Positions 31,680 through 41,030 of a stretch of DNA of 64,000 nucleotides are shown here, one piece after another (position 1 is the stretch's first letter; every line of letters begins with the position of its first letter). The notes below the pieces were generated by a model. The model was not told the DNA's origin. It made no database searches and saw only the letters and a program-made list of their open reading frames with translations. The stretch spans positions 806,001-870,000 of the forward strand of contig NZ_JACIBT010000001.1 of the NCBI RefSeq assembly GCF_014195445.1. Direction: 5' to 3'. Position numbers and translations under genes: made by a program. The stretch comes from Garicola koreensis. Lineage in GTDB: Bacteria > Actinomycetota > Actinomycetes > Actinomycetales > Micrococcaceae.

Positions 31680-32534
31680 ATGCCCGACATGAAGACAGCT
31701 GAGCTCCAAGCTCCTTTGGTCCATTCTCCGCGCCATCCTGCTGATGAACTCACCGGGTGCCGGCTGCACGCCACAGAGTCTGATGAGGCCAGTGTGCACC
31801 TGCCACTGCCGCACGACGTGGCCCCGTCCCTGTCCCACGTGGCTGTGGCCATCGACACCGCTGCGGGCGAGGCAGCCGCAGCCCACTTGCCGAACCGCGG
31901 AAGCGCCCTTCGGACACTGTCACTGAACGCGCAGCTCACCGCTTCCCTGACGGCTGGAAGCTGGCTGCAGGTCTACGGCCGGGTCCGTGCAGTGCGCGGG
32001 CGGTCCATCGTGGCCTCCACTGAGGCGTTCGATGCAGCCGGCGACCTGGTGGCCTTGGGCACGTGCCGGTTCGTGGTGATCGACCAGCCGCGCAGCACCA
32101 GCTCAGCAGGTTCAACGAGCGCACTGGACCGATCGGCGGTCCCAAGCTCCTGGGACGCTGCCCTGGGTTTGGGTGATGCTCTGCCGGGGTCGAGCGCAGA
32201 CTCTGGCAACCCAACCACCGTGCGCTCGGCAGCACCCCAGGCGTCGACCGACAACGCCGCCTCCATGGTCCACGGAGGGGTGCTGGTCCGTGCCCTGGAG
32301 CTGGGGATGCACAGCGCCTTGGGCCGCGCGGACGCAGACCCACAGGCTGTGCTCAGCGACGTCGCTGTGGTCTACCACCGACCGGTGCCGCTGGGCGCCG
32401 GAAACGGTGTGCAGGCCCCAAGCAGTCTGCGCCGAACGGGGCGGACAGTCTCGGTAGCCGCGGCAGCTTTGGTGGGGCCGGATCAGAAACTGCTCACCAC
32501 CGCTGAGGGCATCTTCGGCAGCTTCGACATGTAG
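31680..32534 (+). CDS. Acyl-CoA thioesterase-like protein, tandem hotdog domains
   Basis: A 284-residue protein with two PaaI-type hotdog halves. The first spans about 15-135. The second, about 175-280, contains SMVHGGVLVRALELGMHSALG, the HGG signature of PaaI thioesterases. A Ser/Ala-rich linker joins them. It probably hydrolyses acyl-CoA thioesters; the substrate is unknown. Other starts (31668, 31689) are possible; 31680 is favoured by the -10 hexamer. Its place beside the fab genes fits fatty acid turnover. Confidence 0.72.
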   Translation: MPDMKTAELQAPLVHSPRHPADELTGCRLHATESDEASVHLPLPHDVAPSLSHVAVAIDTAAGEAAAAHLPNRGSALRTLSLNAQLTASLTAGSWLQVYGRVRAVRGRSIVASTEAFDAAGDLVALGTCRFVVIDQPRSTSSAGSTSALDRSAVPSSWDAALGLGDALPGSSADSGNPTTVRSAAPQASTDNAASMVHGGVLVRALELGMHSALGRADADPQAVLSDVAVVYHRPVPLGAGNGVQAPSSLRRTGRTVSVAAAALVGPDQKLLTTAEGIFGSFDM

Positions 32535-32600
32535 CCGGGCCGGAACGCACCTGCACCGGAACACCGCTGGTCCAGAAAGCAGCTGGGCCGGCTGGGCAGC

Positions 32601-33533
32601 TCAGGCACGGGGGTGGGCTTGGCTGTAGGCGGCTGCGAGCTTCTCGGCTGAGACGTGAGTGTAGATCTGGGTGGTGGCCAGTGAGCTGTGGCCCAGCATC
32701 TCTTGGACTGTGCGCAGATCAGCCCCGCCGTCCAGCAGATGCGTGGCTGTGGTGTGGCGCAGCGCGTGGGGCCCCCGGGCCGCGGTCGTTCCCAGAGCGG
32801 CCAGGGCCTCGTCCACGGTTCTGCGCACGACCCGCACATTGATGCGACCGCCCTGACGCCCCAGGAACAGGGCGGCGCCGGACTTGTCGTTCTCCAGCAC
32901 GTCCCTGGCCTCGGCGGTCCAGCGGTCCAGGGCCTTCTGGGCGGGTACGCCGAAGGGCACCGCGCGCTCTCTGCGGCCTTTGCCCAGCACTCTCACCAGC
33001 CGGCGCTGGTGATCGACGGAACCCAGGTCCAGTCCGACCAGCTCCGAGACGCGGATACCAGTGGCGTAGAGCATCTCCACGGCTGCTTCGTCCCGCACGG
33101 CGAGCGCCCATGCGGTCACGTCGTCGTCCTTGTTCGCCTCGGCGGCTTCCCGCCGAGTGACCAGACCACTGGTGAGGTCAGTCATGTGTTGGGTCTGCAG
33201 CACATCAGGAAGCCGACCAGCAGCTGAGGCAGACTTCAGCCTGACCGCGGGGTCCTCGGAGAGGTGCCCGCTCCGATAGGCCCACGCGGTGAAGGCCCGG
33301 GCGGAGGCCGTCTTGCGATTCAGCGTGCTGCGGGTCAGCCCTAAGGCGTGCAGTTCGGCAAGCCAGGTGCGCAGGGCGAGCAGATTCAGTCCTCGCAGGC
33401 CCCCACTGTGGGAGCTGAGCTGCTGCAGGTCGCTGGTGTATCCGCGAACAGTGTGCTCGGAGAGCCGCCGATGGTCCCGCAGATGCGCGATGAACTCATC
33501 GATCAGCGGGTCCGCGAACTCAGCAGTGGCCAT
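32601..33533 (-). CDS. xerC: Tyrosine recombinase XerC
   Basis: A 310-residue site-specific recombinase that resolves chromosome dimers at dif with XerD. All catalytic residues are present: Arg161 (ATGIRVSEL), Lys185 (LGKGRRERAVP), His256 and Arg259 (HALRHTTATH), His282 (GHSSLATTQ), and nucleophile Tyr291. An N-terminal SAM-like DNA-binding domain spans 1-95. No phage genes or att-like repeats are nearby, and dprA lies close by as in related genomes, so a housekeeping role is likely. Confidence 0.9.
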   Translation of the reverse strand: MATAEFADPLIDEFIAHLRDHRRLSEHTVRGYTSDLQQLSSHSGGLRGLNLLALRTWLAELHALGLTRSTLNRKTASARAFTAWAYRSGHLSEDPAVRLKSASAAGRLPDVLQTQHMTDLTSGLVTRREAAEANKDDDVTAWALAVRDEAAVEMLYATGIRVSELVGLDLGSVDHQRRLVRVLGKGRRERAVPFGVPAQKALDRWTAEARDVLENDKSGAALFLGRQGGRINVRVVRRTVDEALAALGTTAARGPHALRHTTATHLLDGGADLRTVQEMLGHSSLATTQIYTHVSAEKLAAAYSQAHPRA

Positions 33534-33569
33534 ACCCAGGAGTCTAAGCCCGGGGCCACCTGAACTACG

Positions 33570-33977
33570 TCACTTTTTGCTGCGGTCGCTGATGAGAGCC
33601 CCGGCGATGGCCGCCAGGAAGATGTCCTTGGACAGGCCGGTACCCGGCTCTGAGGGACGGATGCCGTCACGCTGAGTCATATCATCGTTGCGGAAATAGA
33701 TGGACAGCACCGCAGCCGAGAAGGACGCCAGGCCCAGGCCGGCCAGGCGGTTGCTGATGAACGGTGTCAGCAGCACGGCACCCAGGCCCATCTCAGCGGT
33801 GGACAGCAGCTTGCCGAAGGTCTCGCCACGCATGTTCTTCACCTGGGGAACGCCGGTGGCGGCGAACTGCTGCGTTCCTTCGGCTGCTTCACGGGACATG
33901 TTGCGCTTGCCGTAGCCGGCCTGCAGCATGTACGCCCCGGTGACTCCGCGCAGAATTCCGTTGCTCAACCTGCTCAT
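33570..33977 (-). CDS. DoxX-like membrane protein
   Basis: A 135-residue protein with about four hydrophobic helices, beginning ILRGVTGAYMLQAGYGK; GRL-type loops and LLTPFISNRLAGLGLASFSAAVLS are typical of DoxX-like proteins. The function is unknown; relatives are linked to redox or sulfur metabolism. AAGGAGTGA is placed ideally before the ATG at 33977. It is probably transcribed alone. Confidence 0.72.
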   Translation of the reverse strand: MSRLSNGILRGVTGAYMLQAGYGKRNMSREAAEGTQQFAATGVPQVKNMRGETFGKLLSTAEMGLGAVLLTPFISNRLAGLGLASFSAAVLSIYFRNDDMTQRDGIRPSEPGTGLSKDIFLAAIAGALISDRSKK

Positions 33978-34123
33978 ACGTCTTCACTCCTTAAATGAGG
34001 TCCACTGTTTCTCGCTCGACCCGCGTGTCACCGCGGTGCCGAGCATTGTGTGCAGTGGGCAGTCTTGCACACTCTGCTCCAAGGTCACTGGGGTTTACGT
34101 CATGCTGAGCATAACGAACGGCG

Positions 34124-35407
34124 TCACCTCTCCCGTCGCCACCGGCCGTCGGCGACGCTCGCCAGCCCACGACGTTCCAGCCGGCTCATTCCAGCCAGCA
34201 CCTGGGGCATGGGCAGGCCGGCGACTCCGCAGAGTTTGCCTGCGGTGGTGGATCGTTGGGCTGGAAGTGCATCGTAGAGCCGCTGATCGAGGTCGTTGAG
34301 GTGGTCGGCGGCCCTGTCCGGCGTGGTCACCGGCTCGGTGCTGGGGATCTGCAGCGCCGGCTGTTCGGCCCCAGGCCCTGCGACGATCATCTCCAAGACC
34401 TCGGCCGCGTCGGTGACCAGCTCAGCCGGGGTATCACGCAGCAGCCTGTGGCAGCCGGAGGAGCTGGAGGAGTAGACGCTGCCGGGGAATGCGCCGACCG
34501 CCCGTCCCAGTCCCAGCCCGTGGTGGGCGGTAGAGAGCGCCCCGCTGCGCCAGCGGGCTTCGATGACCACCACAGCTGCGGCGAGCGCGGCAATGATCCG
34601 GTTGCGGTGCAGGAACCGGTGGCGGGTCGGGGTGGATCCTGGGGCCATCTCAGAGAGCAGCAGTCCGCGCTCCGTCACCGCCCGCAGAAGCCGTTCGTTT
34701 CCCGCCGGGTAGAACCGGTCGACACCCCCAGCCAGGACGGCGCAGGTCGGGCTTGCACCACGCTCATCGTGCTCTGCGTGCAGTGCTCCGCGATGGGCGG
34801 CAGCGTCGATTCCGTAGGCGCCTCCGGAGAGAATGCTCACCCCGTGACCGGCAAGCTGTTCGGCAAGCTCGAAGGCGGCCCGTCCCCCGTAGTCTGTCAT
34901 CTCCCGGGAGCCGACCACTGCGATGCTGCGCGGCGGCGCGGGCAGCCGCTGCAGGGCCAGCTGATAGTTCTGCTGCGGGTCCGCATCGGCGGTGACTGCG
35001 GGACCACGGAAGTACAGACCGAGTGGGGTGGCGGGGTACAGGTCGTTCAGCTGTGCGGGCCAGGCGTCGTCTTCGGGGACGATGAGTCCGCCGCCGAGCC
35101 GGTGCAGCACCCGGAGGTCACGCTCGCCGTTGGCCTGCTCAGCACGGGTGCGCCAGCGTTCCAGCCCCCCGGCCAGCGTGAGCCGGGACGTGTTGAGGCC
35201 AGCCTCCAGGGCCGCTGCTGCCACCGCCTGCTGCTCGTCGGAGGTCGGTCTGCGGCCGCTGAAGATCAGTTCGTGCGTCCTCGCGACTCCCAGGGCTGCC
35301 ACGGCAGTGGGTCCCAGCAGGTCTCCGGGTTCGATCAGCCGGGAGAGCTCGCAGCGCTGCTTCCGCAGCTGCGGCGGCGCCCAGTCCGCCTGAGGTGGGG
35401 TACTCAT
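34124..35407 (-). CDS. dprA: DNA processing protein DprA (Smf)
   Basis: Loads RecA on incoming single-stranded DNA during transformation. The Rossmann-like core has IAVVGSREMTDYGGRAAFE, LSGGAYGIDAAAHRGAL and ARWRSGALSTAHHGLGLGRAVGAFPGSVYS. A C-terminal winged-helix-like domain follows. The ATG at 35407 (MSTPPQAD) is chosen over the ATG at 35425 that overlaps comM, because AAGGAG lies eight bases upstream of it. comM precedes it. Confidence 0.93.
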   Translation of the reverse strand: MSTPPQADWAPPQLRKQRCELSRLIEPGDLLGPTAVAALGVARTHELIFSGRRPTSDEQQAVAAAALEAGLNTSRLTLAGGLERWRTRAEQANGERDLRVLHRLGGGLIVPEDDAWPAQLNDLYPATPLGLYFRGPAVTADADPQQNYQLALQRLPAPPRSIAVVGSREMTDYGGRAAFELAEQLAGHGVSILSGGAYGIDAAAHRGALHAEHDERGASPTCAVLAGGVDRFYPAGNERLLRAVTERGLLLSEMAPGSTPTRHRFLHRNRIIAALAAAVVVIEARWRSGALSTAHHGLGLGRAVGAFPGSVYSSSSSGCHRLLRDTPAELVTDAAEVLEMIVAGPGAEQPALQIPSTEPVTTPDRAADHLNDLDQRLYDALPAQRSTTAGKLCGVAGLPMPQVLAGMSRLERRGLASVADGRWRRER

Positions 35408-35421
35408 AGGGTCTGGCTCCT

Positions 35422-36975
35422 TCATGACCGGGTGAGTCGCAGCTGCATGGCTGCGTCGACGTCGTCCTGGTCGGGTGTGTCCTTGGCGCAGATGTCAGCC
35501 AGCGTCCACGCCAGCCGAAGCACCCGCAGATAGCCGCGCAGTGAGAGTGCAGCCCGGTCCAGGGCCTGGTTCAGCAGTCTCGTACTGGAAGCCGGTAGGC
35601 GAAGGTCACGGCTGAGCAGCGACATCGGCGCCTCACTGTTCAGCCGCAGCCCGTAGGGCAGCAGCCGCTCGCGCTGAATCTGGCGTGCGCGCACCACACG
35701 GCTGAGCACCTCGGCGGAGGATTCTGCCGGCTCTTGGAGCGCGATGGCCGCCGATCGGGGTCTTTCGACGTGGACCTGCAGGTCCATGCGGTCCAACAGG
35801 GGCCCGGAGAGCCGGGAGAGGTATCTGCGGCGTTCGGCCACCGAGCAGGTGCATGCAGTGCCGCGTCCCACGTTCATCCCGCAGGGGCAGGGGTTTGCCG
35901 CCAGCACGAGTTGGAACTGTGCCGGGTAGGTCACCTGCCCGGCTGCCCGCTGCAGACAGATGCTGCCGGTCTCCAGGGGCTGGCGCAGCGAGTCGAGGAC
36001 TCTGCGCGGAAACTCCGGGGCTTCGTCGAGGAACAGGACTCCGCGGTGGGCGCGCGTCACTGCGCCCGGGACGGGAATGCGTGATCCACCTCCGACGATG
36101 GCCGGCGCGGAGGCGCTGTGGTGCGGCGCTTGGTAGGGGGCGCGTCGCTGCAAGCGGGTGACGGTTTCGGCGTGGGAGCTGATGGATGCGATGGCAGTGA
36201 CCTCCATCGCCGCGTCGTCGTCCAAGGCGGGCAGCACACTGGGAAGGCGTTCGGCGAGCATCGTTTTGCCGGCTCCGGGGGCGCCGATGAACATCATGTG
36301 GTGTCCCCCGGCGGCTGCGACCTCCAGGGCGAACCGGGCCTCATGCTGGCCGCGCACATCTGCCAGGTCCTGATGGCCCACTGACTCCTCCTGGTCTTCG
36401 CAGCCACCTCCTGCTGATGTGACACGTTGGATCCCCTCACTGCCTGCTTCGGGCATAGCGGCGCTCTCGGCGGCGCTGAAGGCTGCGGCGACATCGCACA
36501 CGTGCTCGGCGGCGAGGATCTCCACACCTGGAACCAGTGCGGCCTCAGCGGCGTTGTCTGCGGAGACGACGACGGTCTCCACCCCGGCTGCGGCGGCGGC
36601 GGCCACTGCCGGCAGCACACCTTTGACGGGTCTGAGGCGTCCGTCCAGCCCCAGTTCGGCCAGGAAGACGGCGTCGTCTGTGCCGGTGAGGTGACCGTCG
36701 GCGGCCCATGCGCTGGCGAGGATGGCCAGGTCGAGGCCGGATCCTGATTTCGGCAGGGAGGCGGGGAACAGGTTGACGGTCAGGCGGCGCCGCGGCAGCT
36801 GCAGGCCGGCGTTCTTCGCCGCAGACCGGATGCGGTCCTGGCTCTCACGCAGTGCCGCATCGGGAAGGCCCAGCAGCACGAAGGCCGGCAGTGACTGGCC
36901 GATATCAGCCTCGACCTCAATCAGGTGCCCGTCCATGCCCACCAGCACCACAGACCGGGCGCGCCCCATACCCAT
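35422..36975 (-). CDS. comM: YifB/ComM-family Mg chelatase-like AAA+ ATPase
   Basis: A 517-residue AAA+ protein; ComM is a branch-migration helicase in natural transformation. It has an N-terminal Lon-like ChlI domain (VVLVGMDGHLIEVEADI and LPKSGSGLDLAILAS), Walker A GAPGAGKT near 234, HRGVLFLDEAPEF as Walker B, and a C-terminal Mg-chelatase domain with CPCG. It starts three bases after yraN and overlaps the first possible dprA codon. Confidence 0.93.
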   Translation of the reverse strand: MGMGRARSVVLVGMDGHLIEVEADIGQSLPAFVLLGLPDAALRESQDRIRSAAKNAGLQLPRRRLTVNLFPASLPKSGSGLDLAILASAWAADGHLTGTDDAVFLAELGLDGRLRPVKGVLPAVAAAAAAGVETVVVSADNAAEAALVPGVEILAAEHVCDVAAAFSAAESAAMPEAGSEGIQRVTSAGGGCEDQEESVGHQDLADVRGQHEARFALEVAAAGGHHMMFIGAPGAGKTMLAERLPSVLPALDDDAAMEVTAIASISSHAETVTRLQRRAPYQAPHHSASAPAIVGGGSRIPVPGAVTRAHRGVLFLDEAPEFPRRVLDSLRQPLETGSICLQRAAGQVTYPAQFQLVLAANPCPCGMNVGRGTACTCSVAERRRYLSRLSGPLLDRMDLQVHVERPRSAAIALQEPAESSAEVLSRVVRARQIQRERLLPYGLRLNSEAPMSLLSRDLRLPASSTRLLNQALDRAALSLRGYLRVLRLAWTLADICAKDTPDQDDVDAAMQLRLTRS

Positions 36976-36978
36976 GGC

Positions 36979-37344
36979 TCAGACGTCCTTCAGGTGCTCG
37001 ATGAATGCTTGCGGTCCAGTGCCCGGCTGGCGGAGAATCAGCACACTGACCACGTCGACTCGGCGCTTGGTGGGCCAGTGCGTCTGGCCAGAGGCGAATT
37101 CCGCCAACAGTTTGTGCAGCCGCCGCAGCTTCTGCGCAGTGACGGCTTCAAACGGGTGCCCGTACCCGGTGCCGCGACGGGTCTTGACCTCCACAGCCAC
37201 CAGCGCATCGCCGTCGCGGGTGACCAGATCCAGCTCACCGGTGCGGGATCGCCAGCGGCGGGCCAGCACACTGTGGCCGCGGCCGCTGAGAAACTCCGCG
37301 GCCCGCTCCTCCCCCACCAGCCCGGTGCGGTCCTTGGCTCGCAT
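36979..37344 (-). CDS. yraN: UPF0102 (YraN) nuclease-like protein
   Basis: A 121-residue protein with an endonuclease-like fold: GEERAAEFLSGRGHSVLARRWRSRTGELDLV and VAVEVKTRRGTGYG (the E-x-K of the nuclease core). The function is not established. The ATG at 37344 follows GAGAGGAGCAG; an earlier ATG lacks a site. About 175 bases without a gene separate it from rnhB, where many relatives have a DUF2469 gene that is missing here. Confidence 0.9.
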   Translation of the reverse strand: MRAKDRTGLVGEERAAEFLSGRGHSVLARRWRSRTGELDLVTRDGDALVAVEVKTRRGTGYGHPFEAVTAQKLRRLHKLLAEFASGQTHWPTKRRVDVVSVLILRQPGTGPQAFIEHLKDV

Positions 37345-37519
37345 TGCTGCTCCTCTCGTGGTCAGTGACCACAAGCCTGCCCAATGGCGGCATCAGGGTG
37401 GGCAGAGGCGCACAACTGTGGGAACTGCTCGGCGAGTCGTGAGCGTAGGAGCCAGCTGGGGAAAACCGACAACAATGCCTGGGCACGAGGGCGCCTGCCC
37501 GTCGGTTCGCCTGCGCGGG

Positions 37520-38200
37520 CTAGAGGCCGGGCAGGGCGTCGAGGCCCAGGTTCCAGGAGCGGCGGTGGTGCATGGTCGCACCACTTAGACGGATGGCCTG
37601 GCGGTGCACCGCTGAGCCGTACCCCTTATTGGAGTCCCACGCATAGTCGGGGTGTTCGGCCGCCAGCTGCGTCATCAGGCTATCGCGCTCGACTTTGGCC
37701 AGCACCGAGGCGCAGGCGACCGTGAGGCTCTTCTCATCGGCCTTGGCCATCGTCTGCACCCGCGACGACGCTCCGCCGGTCAGCCAGTCGTGGACGCCGT
37801 CAAGGATCACCAGATCCAACTCACGTCCCATCGCCGCCTCCACGGCTCGCAGCCCGGCACGGCCTGCGGCTCCCAAGGATGCGGTGATGCCTTCGGCATC
37901 GATCTGTTCCGGTGAGCGGTGCTGCACACTCCATTGGGTGGTGTGCTCGCAGATCTGGGGATGCCAGCGGGTACGCGCAGCGGGGCTGAGCAGCTTGGAG
38001 TCGCGCACCCCGTCCAGCACCGGCCATACGCCGTCGTGGAGGGTCTGCGCGGTCAGGACGTCCAGATCAATGACCGCCACACCGACGGTCACCGGCCCGG
38101 CCAGGGCTCCGCGGCCGACCTCGTCGACGCCGGCGATGAGCCGCGCCCCGCGGTTGCGGGCCAGCTGAAGCTCAGGCTGCAGGGTGGCGTTGGTGCTCAC
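37520..38200 (-). CDS. rnhB: Ribonuclease HII
   Basis: Cuts the RNA of RNA-DNA hybrids and single ribonucleotides in DNA. GVDEVGRGALAGPV near 24-37 holds the first acidic pair, VRDSKLLSP follows, and DLVILDG and KADEKSLTVACASVLAK give the remaining metal ligands. The GTG start overlaps the lepB stop by four bases. The 226-residue length is normal. Confidence 0.94.
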   Translation of the reverse strand: MSTNATLQPELQLARNRGARLIAGVDEVGRGALAGPVTVGVAVIDLDVLTAQTLHDGVWPVLDGVRDSKLLSPAARTRWHPQICEHTTQWSVQHRSPEQIDAEGITASLGAAGRAGLRAVEAAMGRELDLVILDGVHDWLTGGASSRVQTMAKADEKSLTVACASVLAKVERDSLMTQLAAEHPDYAWDSNKGYGSAVHRQAIRLSGATMHHRRSWNLGLDALPGL

Positions 38201-38928
38201 TGTGGTTCCGGGACGTCTTCGAAGGGTTCGTTGTTGGAGCCGCCGCCGCTGATCCGCTCCAGCGGCCAGACGGTCACCAGGGTCCGGCCGATCACATCAT
38301 CGACCGGCACCGCACCCTGGTCCGGTTCGTCGACGTGGGCGCGCGAGTCCGCCGAAGCCGAGCGGTGATCACCCAGCAGCCAGATGTGGTCCTCGGGGAC
38401 GGTCACCTCGAACTCGGGTTCGCTGGGCGCATTGCCGGGGTGGACGTAGGGCTCCTGGACCGGTTCGCCGTTGACCAGGATCTCGCCCTCCTCCGTGCAG
38501 CACTCCACGGTGTCGCCCTCCATCCCGACGACGCGCTTGACCACGTAGTGCGAGGAGGTGTCGGGCATCAGGCCGATGAACATCATCGCATCCTGGAAGG
38601 CGGTGGTCTCCGGGGTCTCACCGCTGCCCCACCAGTTGCGGGTGTCTTCGAAGACGACGACGTCGCCGCGGTCTATGTCCATCACATCGGGGGCGAGCAG
38701 GTTCACCACGATCCGGTCATCGACCTCCAGAGTCGGCTCCATGGATTCGGAAGGGATGTAGAAGGCACGCAGAAAGAAGGTCTTGACGACGAAGGAGATC
38801 ACCACGGCCAAGCCAACGATGATCACCAGTTCGATCAGAAACGAGACCGCAGGGTGGCGTTTGCGTGCTGACTTGTGGGAGCTCGGTGTCGGCTCCTCCG
38901 AGCCGTCCGGCTCTTCGGCGGTGTTCAG
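38197..38928 (-). CDS. lepB: Signal peptidase I (first of two)
   Basis: Membrane protease that removes signal peptides. One hydrophobic helix at about 29-52 is followed by IPSESMEPTL with the nucleophile Ser62 and VVKRVVG with the general base Lys131. LLGDHRSASADSR is the usual third box. There is no ATG or TTG near the N terminus. A CTG at 38928 overlaps the upstream stop as CTGA and has AGGAG seven bases before it; a GTG at 38964 without such a site is the alternative. A short 40-residue insertion between Ser and Lys boxes includes two cysteines (CC). Confidence 0.9.
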   Translation of the reverse strand: MNTAEEPDGSEEPTPSSHKSARKRHPAVSFLIELVIIVGLAVVISFVVKTFFLRAFYIPSESMEPTLEVDDRIVVNLLAPDVMDIDRGDVVVFEDTRNWWGSGETPETTAFQDAMMFIGLMPDTSSHYVVKRVVGMEGDTVECCTEEGEILVNGEPVQEPYVHPGNAPSEPEFEVTVPEDHIWLLGDHRSASADSRAHVDEPDQGAVPVDDVIGRTLVTVWPLERISGGGSNNEPFEDVPEPQ

Positions 38929-39638
38929 GGCCGGGCTCCTTCCAGGCTGCGGTTCTCCGACCACGGCCAGACCACGTCGGTGGCCCGCCCGATAATGCGG
39001 TCTTGGCTGATCATACCGCCGCCGGGAGCGCCGAGCAGATCTCGTGAGTCCTGCGAGTCCTGCCGGTTGTCCCCCATCACCCACATCCGACCAGCGGGGA
39101 CTTCGGCTTCGAACTCCAGATCCGAGGCGGGATTCTCGGCAGTGACCGGTTCGGGCAGGTAGTCCTCATCCATCGGTTCCCCGTTGAGGCTCAGCCGCCC
39201 GGCGTCGTCGCAGCAGACCACAGTGTCCCCTCCGGAGCCGATCACTCGCTTGACGAACACCTCGCTGCGGGCACCGATGCCGAACCAGTGGCCGATCTGC
39301 TCGAGGACCCGGTTCAGGCTCGTGCCGCCCCGGTAGGGGGTGAAGGAGCCCTCACCATCGAAGACGACGACGTCGCCAGCTTCCGCCCCGGCCGGACCGG
39401 GGTAGCGCTTGTCCACCAGCACCCGTTGGCCGTCGGCGATGGTGGGGTCCATCGAGTCCTGACTGATCGTGTAGAGGTCGGCGGCGAAGATCCGCACCCC
39501 GGTGCTGATCAGGATCGCCACCAGCACCACCGCACCGGTGACCAGGCCCCACCGGCGCAGTCGGGGTCGCCGGCTGCGGGCATGCGAAGAGCCCCGGGAC
39601 GTCGAGGCAGGCTCGGGGGTCTCGGGGCTCTTGTGCAC
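38925..39638 (-). CDS. lepB: Signal peptidase I (second of two)
   Basis: A 237-residue paralogue of the neighbouring gene. The membrane helix is at about 31-52, Ser62 in ISQDSMDPT and Lys130 in VKRVIGSGGD are the catalytic pair, and VMGDNRQDSQDSR is the conserved third box. It shares a CC pair with its neighbour. It begins 27 bases after rplS. Two signal peptidases in tandem suggest divided substrates or expression. Confidence 0.92.
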   Translation of the reverse strand: MHKSPETPEPASTSRGSSHARSRRPRLRRWGLVTGAVVLVAILISTGVRIFAADLYTISQDSMDPTIADGQRVLVDKRYPGPAGAEAGDVVVFDGEGSFTPYRGGTSLNRVLEQIGHWFGIGARSEVFVKRVIGSGGDTVVCCDDAGRLSLNGEPMDEDYLPEPVTAENPASDLEFEAEVPAGRMWVMGDNRQDSQDSRDLLGAPGGGMISQDRIIGRATDVVWPWSENRSLEGARP

Positions 39639-39665
39639 GAACAGTGTGGCGGCTGAAGGCCGGTG

Positions 39666-40061
39666 TCAGTCCTCGATGGTCTCTTCGACGTCGCGACCCT
39701 TGGCGCGGGCCACAGCGGATACGCGCTTCTCCGGAATGCGTGCGGCCTTTCCGTGCCGGTCGCGCATGTAGTACAGCTTGGCGCGGCGCACGTCACCGCG
39801 GGCCACCACTTCGACCTTGTCGATCACTGGGGAGTGCACCGGGAAGGTACGCTCTATGCCCACGCCGAAGGACAGCTTGCGCACGGTGAAGGTCTCACCG
39901 ACGCCGCGGCCCTGCCGGCCCAGCACGTAGCCCTTGAAGACCTGGACACGTGTGGTCTTGCCCTCAACAATGTTGACGTGGACATTGACGGTGTCCCCGG
40001 GGGCGAACTCCGGGATGTCGTCGCGCAGGCTGGCCTTGTCGAGGAAGTCGAGCTTCTGCAT
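39666..40061 (-). CDS. rplS: 50S ribosomal protein L19
   Basis: A 131-residue protein at the 30S-50S interface. Signatures: [30 protein letters not shown], and [17 protein letters not shown]. The ATG at 40061 is set by GAAGGAGAATG; an earlier open stretch is ignored. The leader is about 184 bases if TATAGG (40258-40253) is its -10, long enough for feedback control. Confidence 0.97.
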   Translation of the reverse strand: MQKLDFLDKASLRDDIPEFAPGDTVNVHVNIVEGKTTRVQVFKGYVLGRQGRGVGETFTVRKLSFGVGIERTFPVHSPVIDKVEVVARGDVRRAKLYYMRDRHGKAARIPEKRVSAVARAKGRDVEETIED

Positions 40062-40252
40062 AGCATTCTCCTTCAGGACGTCTGCCACAGGTCAGGGTCC
40101 TGATGTCAGGGACCCGGGCCGCGTCAGCACGAAGGCCGCTGCGGCGCTGGTCATCAAAGTGTGATTCCGGCTGTGAGGCTCTTGCTCGCACCGGGCCTGT
40201 CTGTGTGGTGCAGGCTCCCCCATGGCAGAGTCTGCACCCAGCAGGCACAAAC

Positions 40253-40258
40253 CTATAT
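40253..40258 (-). promoter_or_regulatory. -10 hexamer TATAGG of rplS
   Basis: It sits just beyond the trmD stop on the minus strand. It predicts +1 near 40246 and a 184-base leader for rplS. Confidence 0.4.
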
Positions 40259-40259
40259 C

Positions 40260-40991
40260 CTACTCCTTGGCGCGCTGTTGCGCCACCACGTGCTTGGCCC
40301 AGAGGTCCGGGCGCAGCTTGCGGGTGCGCTGGACCTGCTGGTCGCGGCGCCACTGGGCGATGTTGGCGTGGTGGCCGGAGAGCAGCACCTCAGGCACCGT
40401 GTGTCCGCGCCAGTCAGCGGGTTTGGTGTAGACCGGGTACTCCAGCAGCCCCTCGGAGTGGGACTCCTCAGTCAGCGACTCGGCGTTTCCCACCACCCCG
40501 GGGATGAGCCGGGTGATGGCCTCAACCATCACCACCACTGCGGCTTCTCCCCCGTTGAGCACGTAGTCGCCGATGCTGATCCGGCGCACGTCAAAGTGCT
40601 CTTCGGCCCAGTCGGTGAGGCGCTCATCGATGCCTTCAAACCGTCCGGGGGCGAAGACCAGGTGCTGGTGGCCGGCCAACTGTTCCGCGGTGGACTGGGT
40701 GAAGACCTCCCCTGCGGGGGTGGGAATGATCAGTGTGGGCCGCTGCGCAGCCTGCTCTGCGCGCTGGTTCAGCACCTCCTCCAGCGCCAGCGCCCAGGGT
40801 TCGGGCTTCATGACCATCCCGGCACCGCCGCCCACCGGCGGGGAGTCGACGGTGCGGTGCTTGTCTTCGGTGTAGTCGCGCAGGTCGATCCGGCTGATGC
40901 TCAGCAGCCCCTGCTGCTGGGCTCTGCCGATCAGCGACAGATCCAGCACCTCGAAGAACTGCGGGAAGATGGAGACGGCATCAATGCGCAT
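40260..40991 (-). CDS. trmD: tRNA (guanine37-N1)-methyltransferase
   Basis: Methylates G37 next to the anticodon, preventing frameshifts. SPOUT knot motifs: [12 protein letters not shown] near 54-65, [12 protein letters not shown] near 116-127 and [14 protein letters not shown] near 141-154, with a C-terminal [14 protein letters not shown]. The length of 243 is normal. The upstream gap to rimM holds the second copy of the 59-bp element. Confidence 0.96.
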   Translation of the reverse strand: MRIDAVSIFPQFFEVLDLSLIGRAQQQGLLSISRIDLRDYTEDKHRTVDSPPVGGGAGMVMKPEPWALALEEVLNQRAEQAAQRPTLIIPTPAGEVFTQSTAEQLAGHQHLVFAPGRFEGIDERLTDWAEEHFDVRRISIGDYVLNGGEAAVVVMVEAITRLIPGVVGNAESLTEESHSEGLLEYPVYTKPADWRGHTVPEVLLSGHHANIAQWRRDQQVQRTRKLRPDLWAKHVVAQQRAKE

Positions 40992-41030
40992 CGCTGATCA
41001 GCCCCCTGACCGTTCCGTGTGCCCACGTAT

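Noticed and set aside
32601-33533. Tyrosine recombinase as a sign of a prophage or integrative element
   Set aside because: The gene matches XerC in length and motifs, lies in a conserved order before dprA, and there are no phage genes or flanking att-like repeats.
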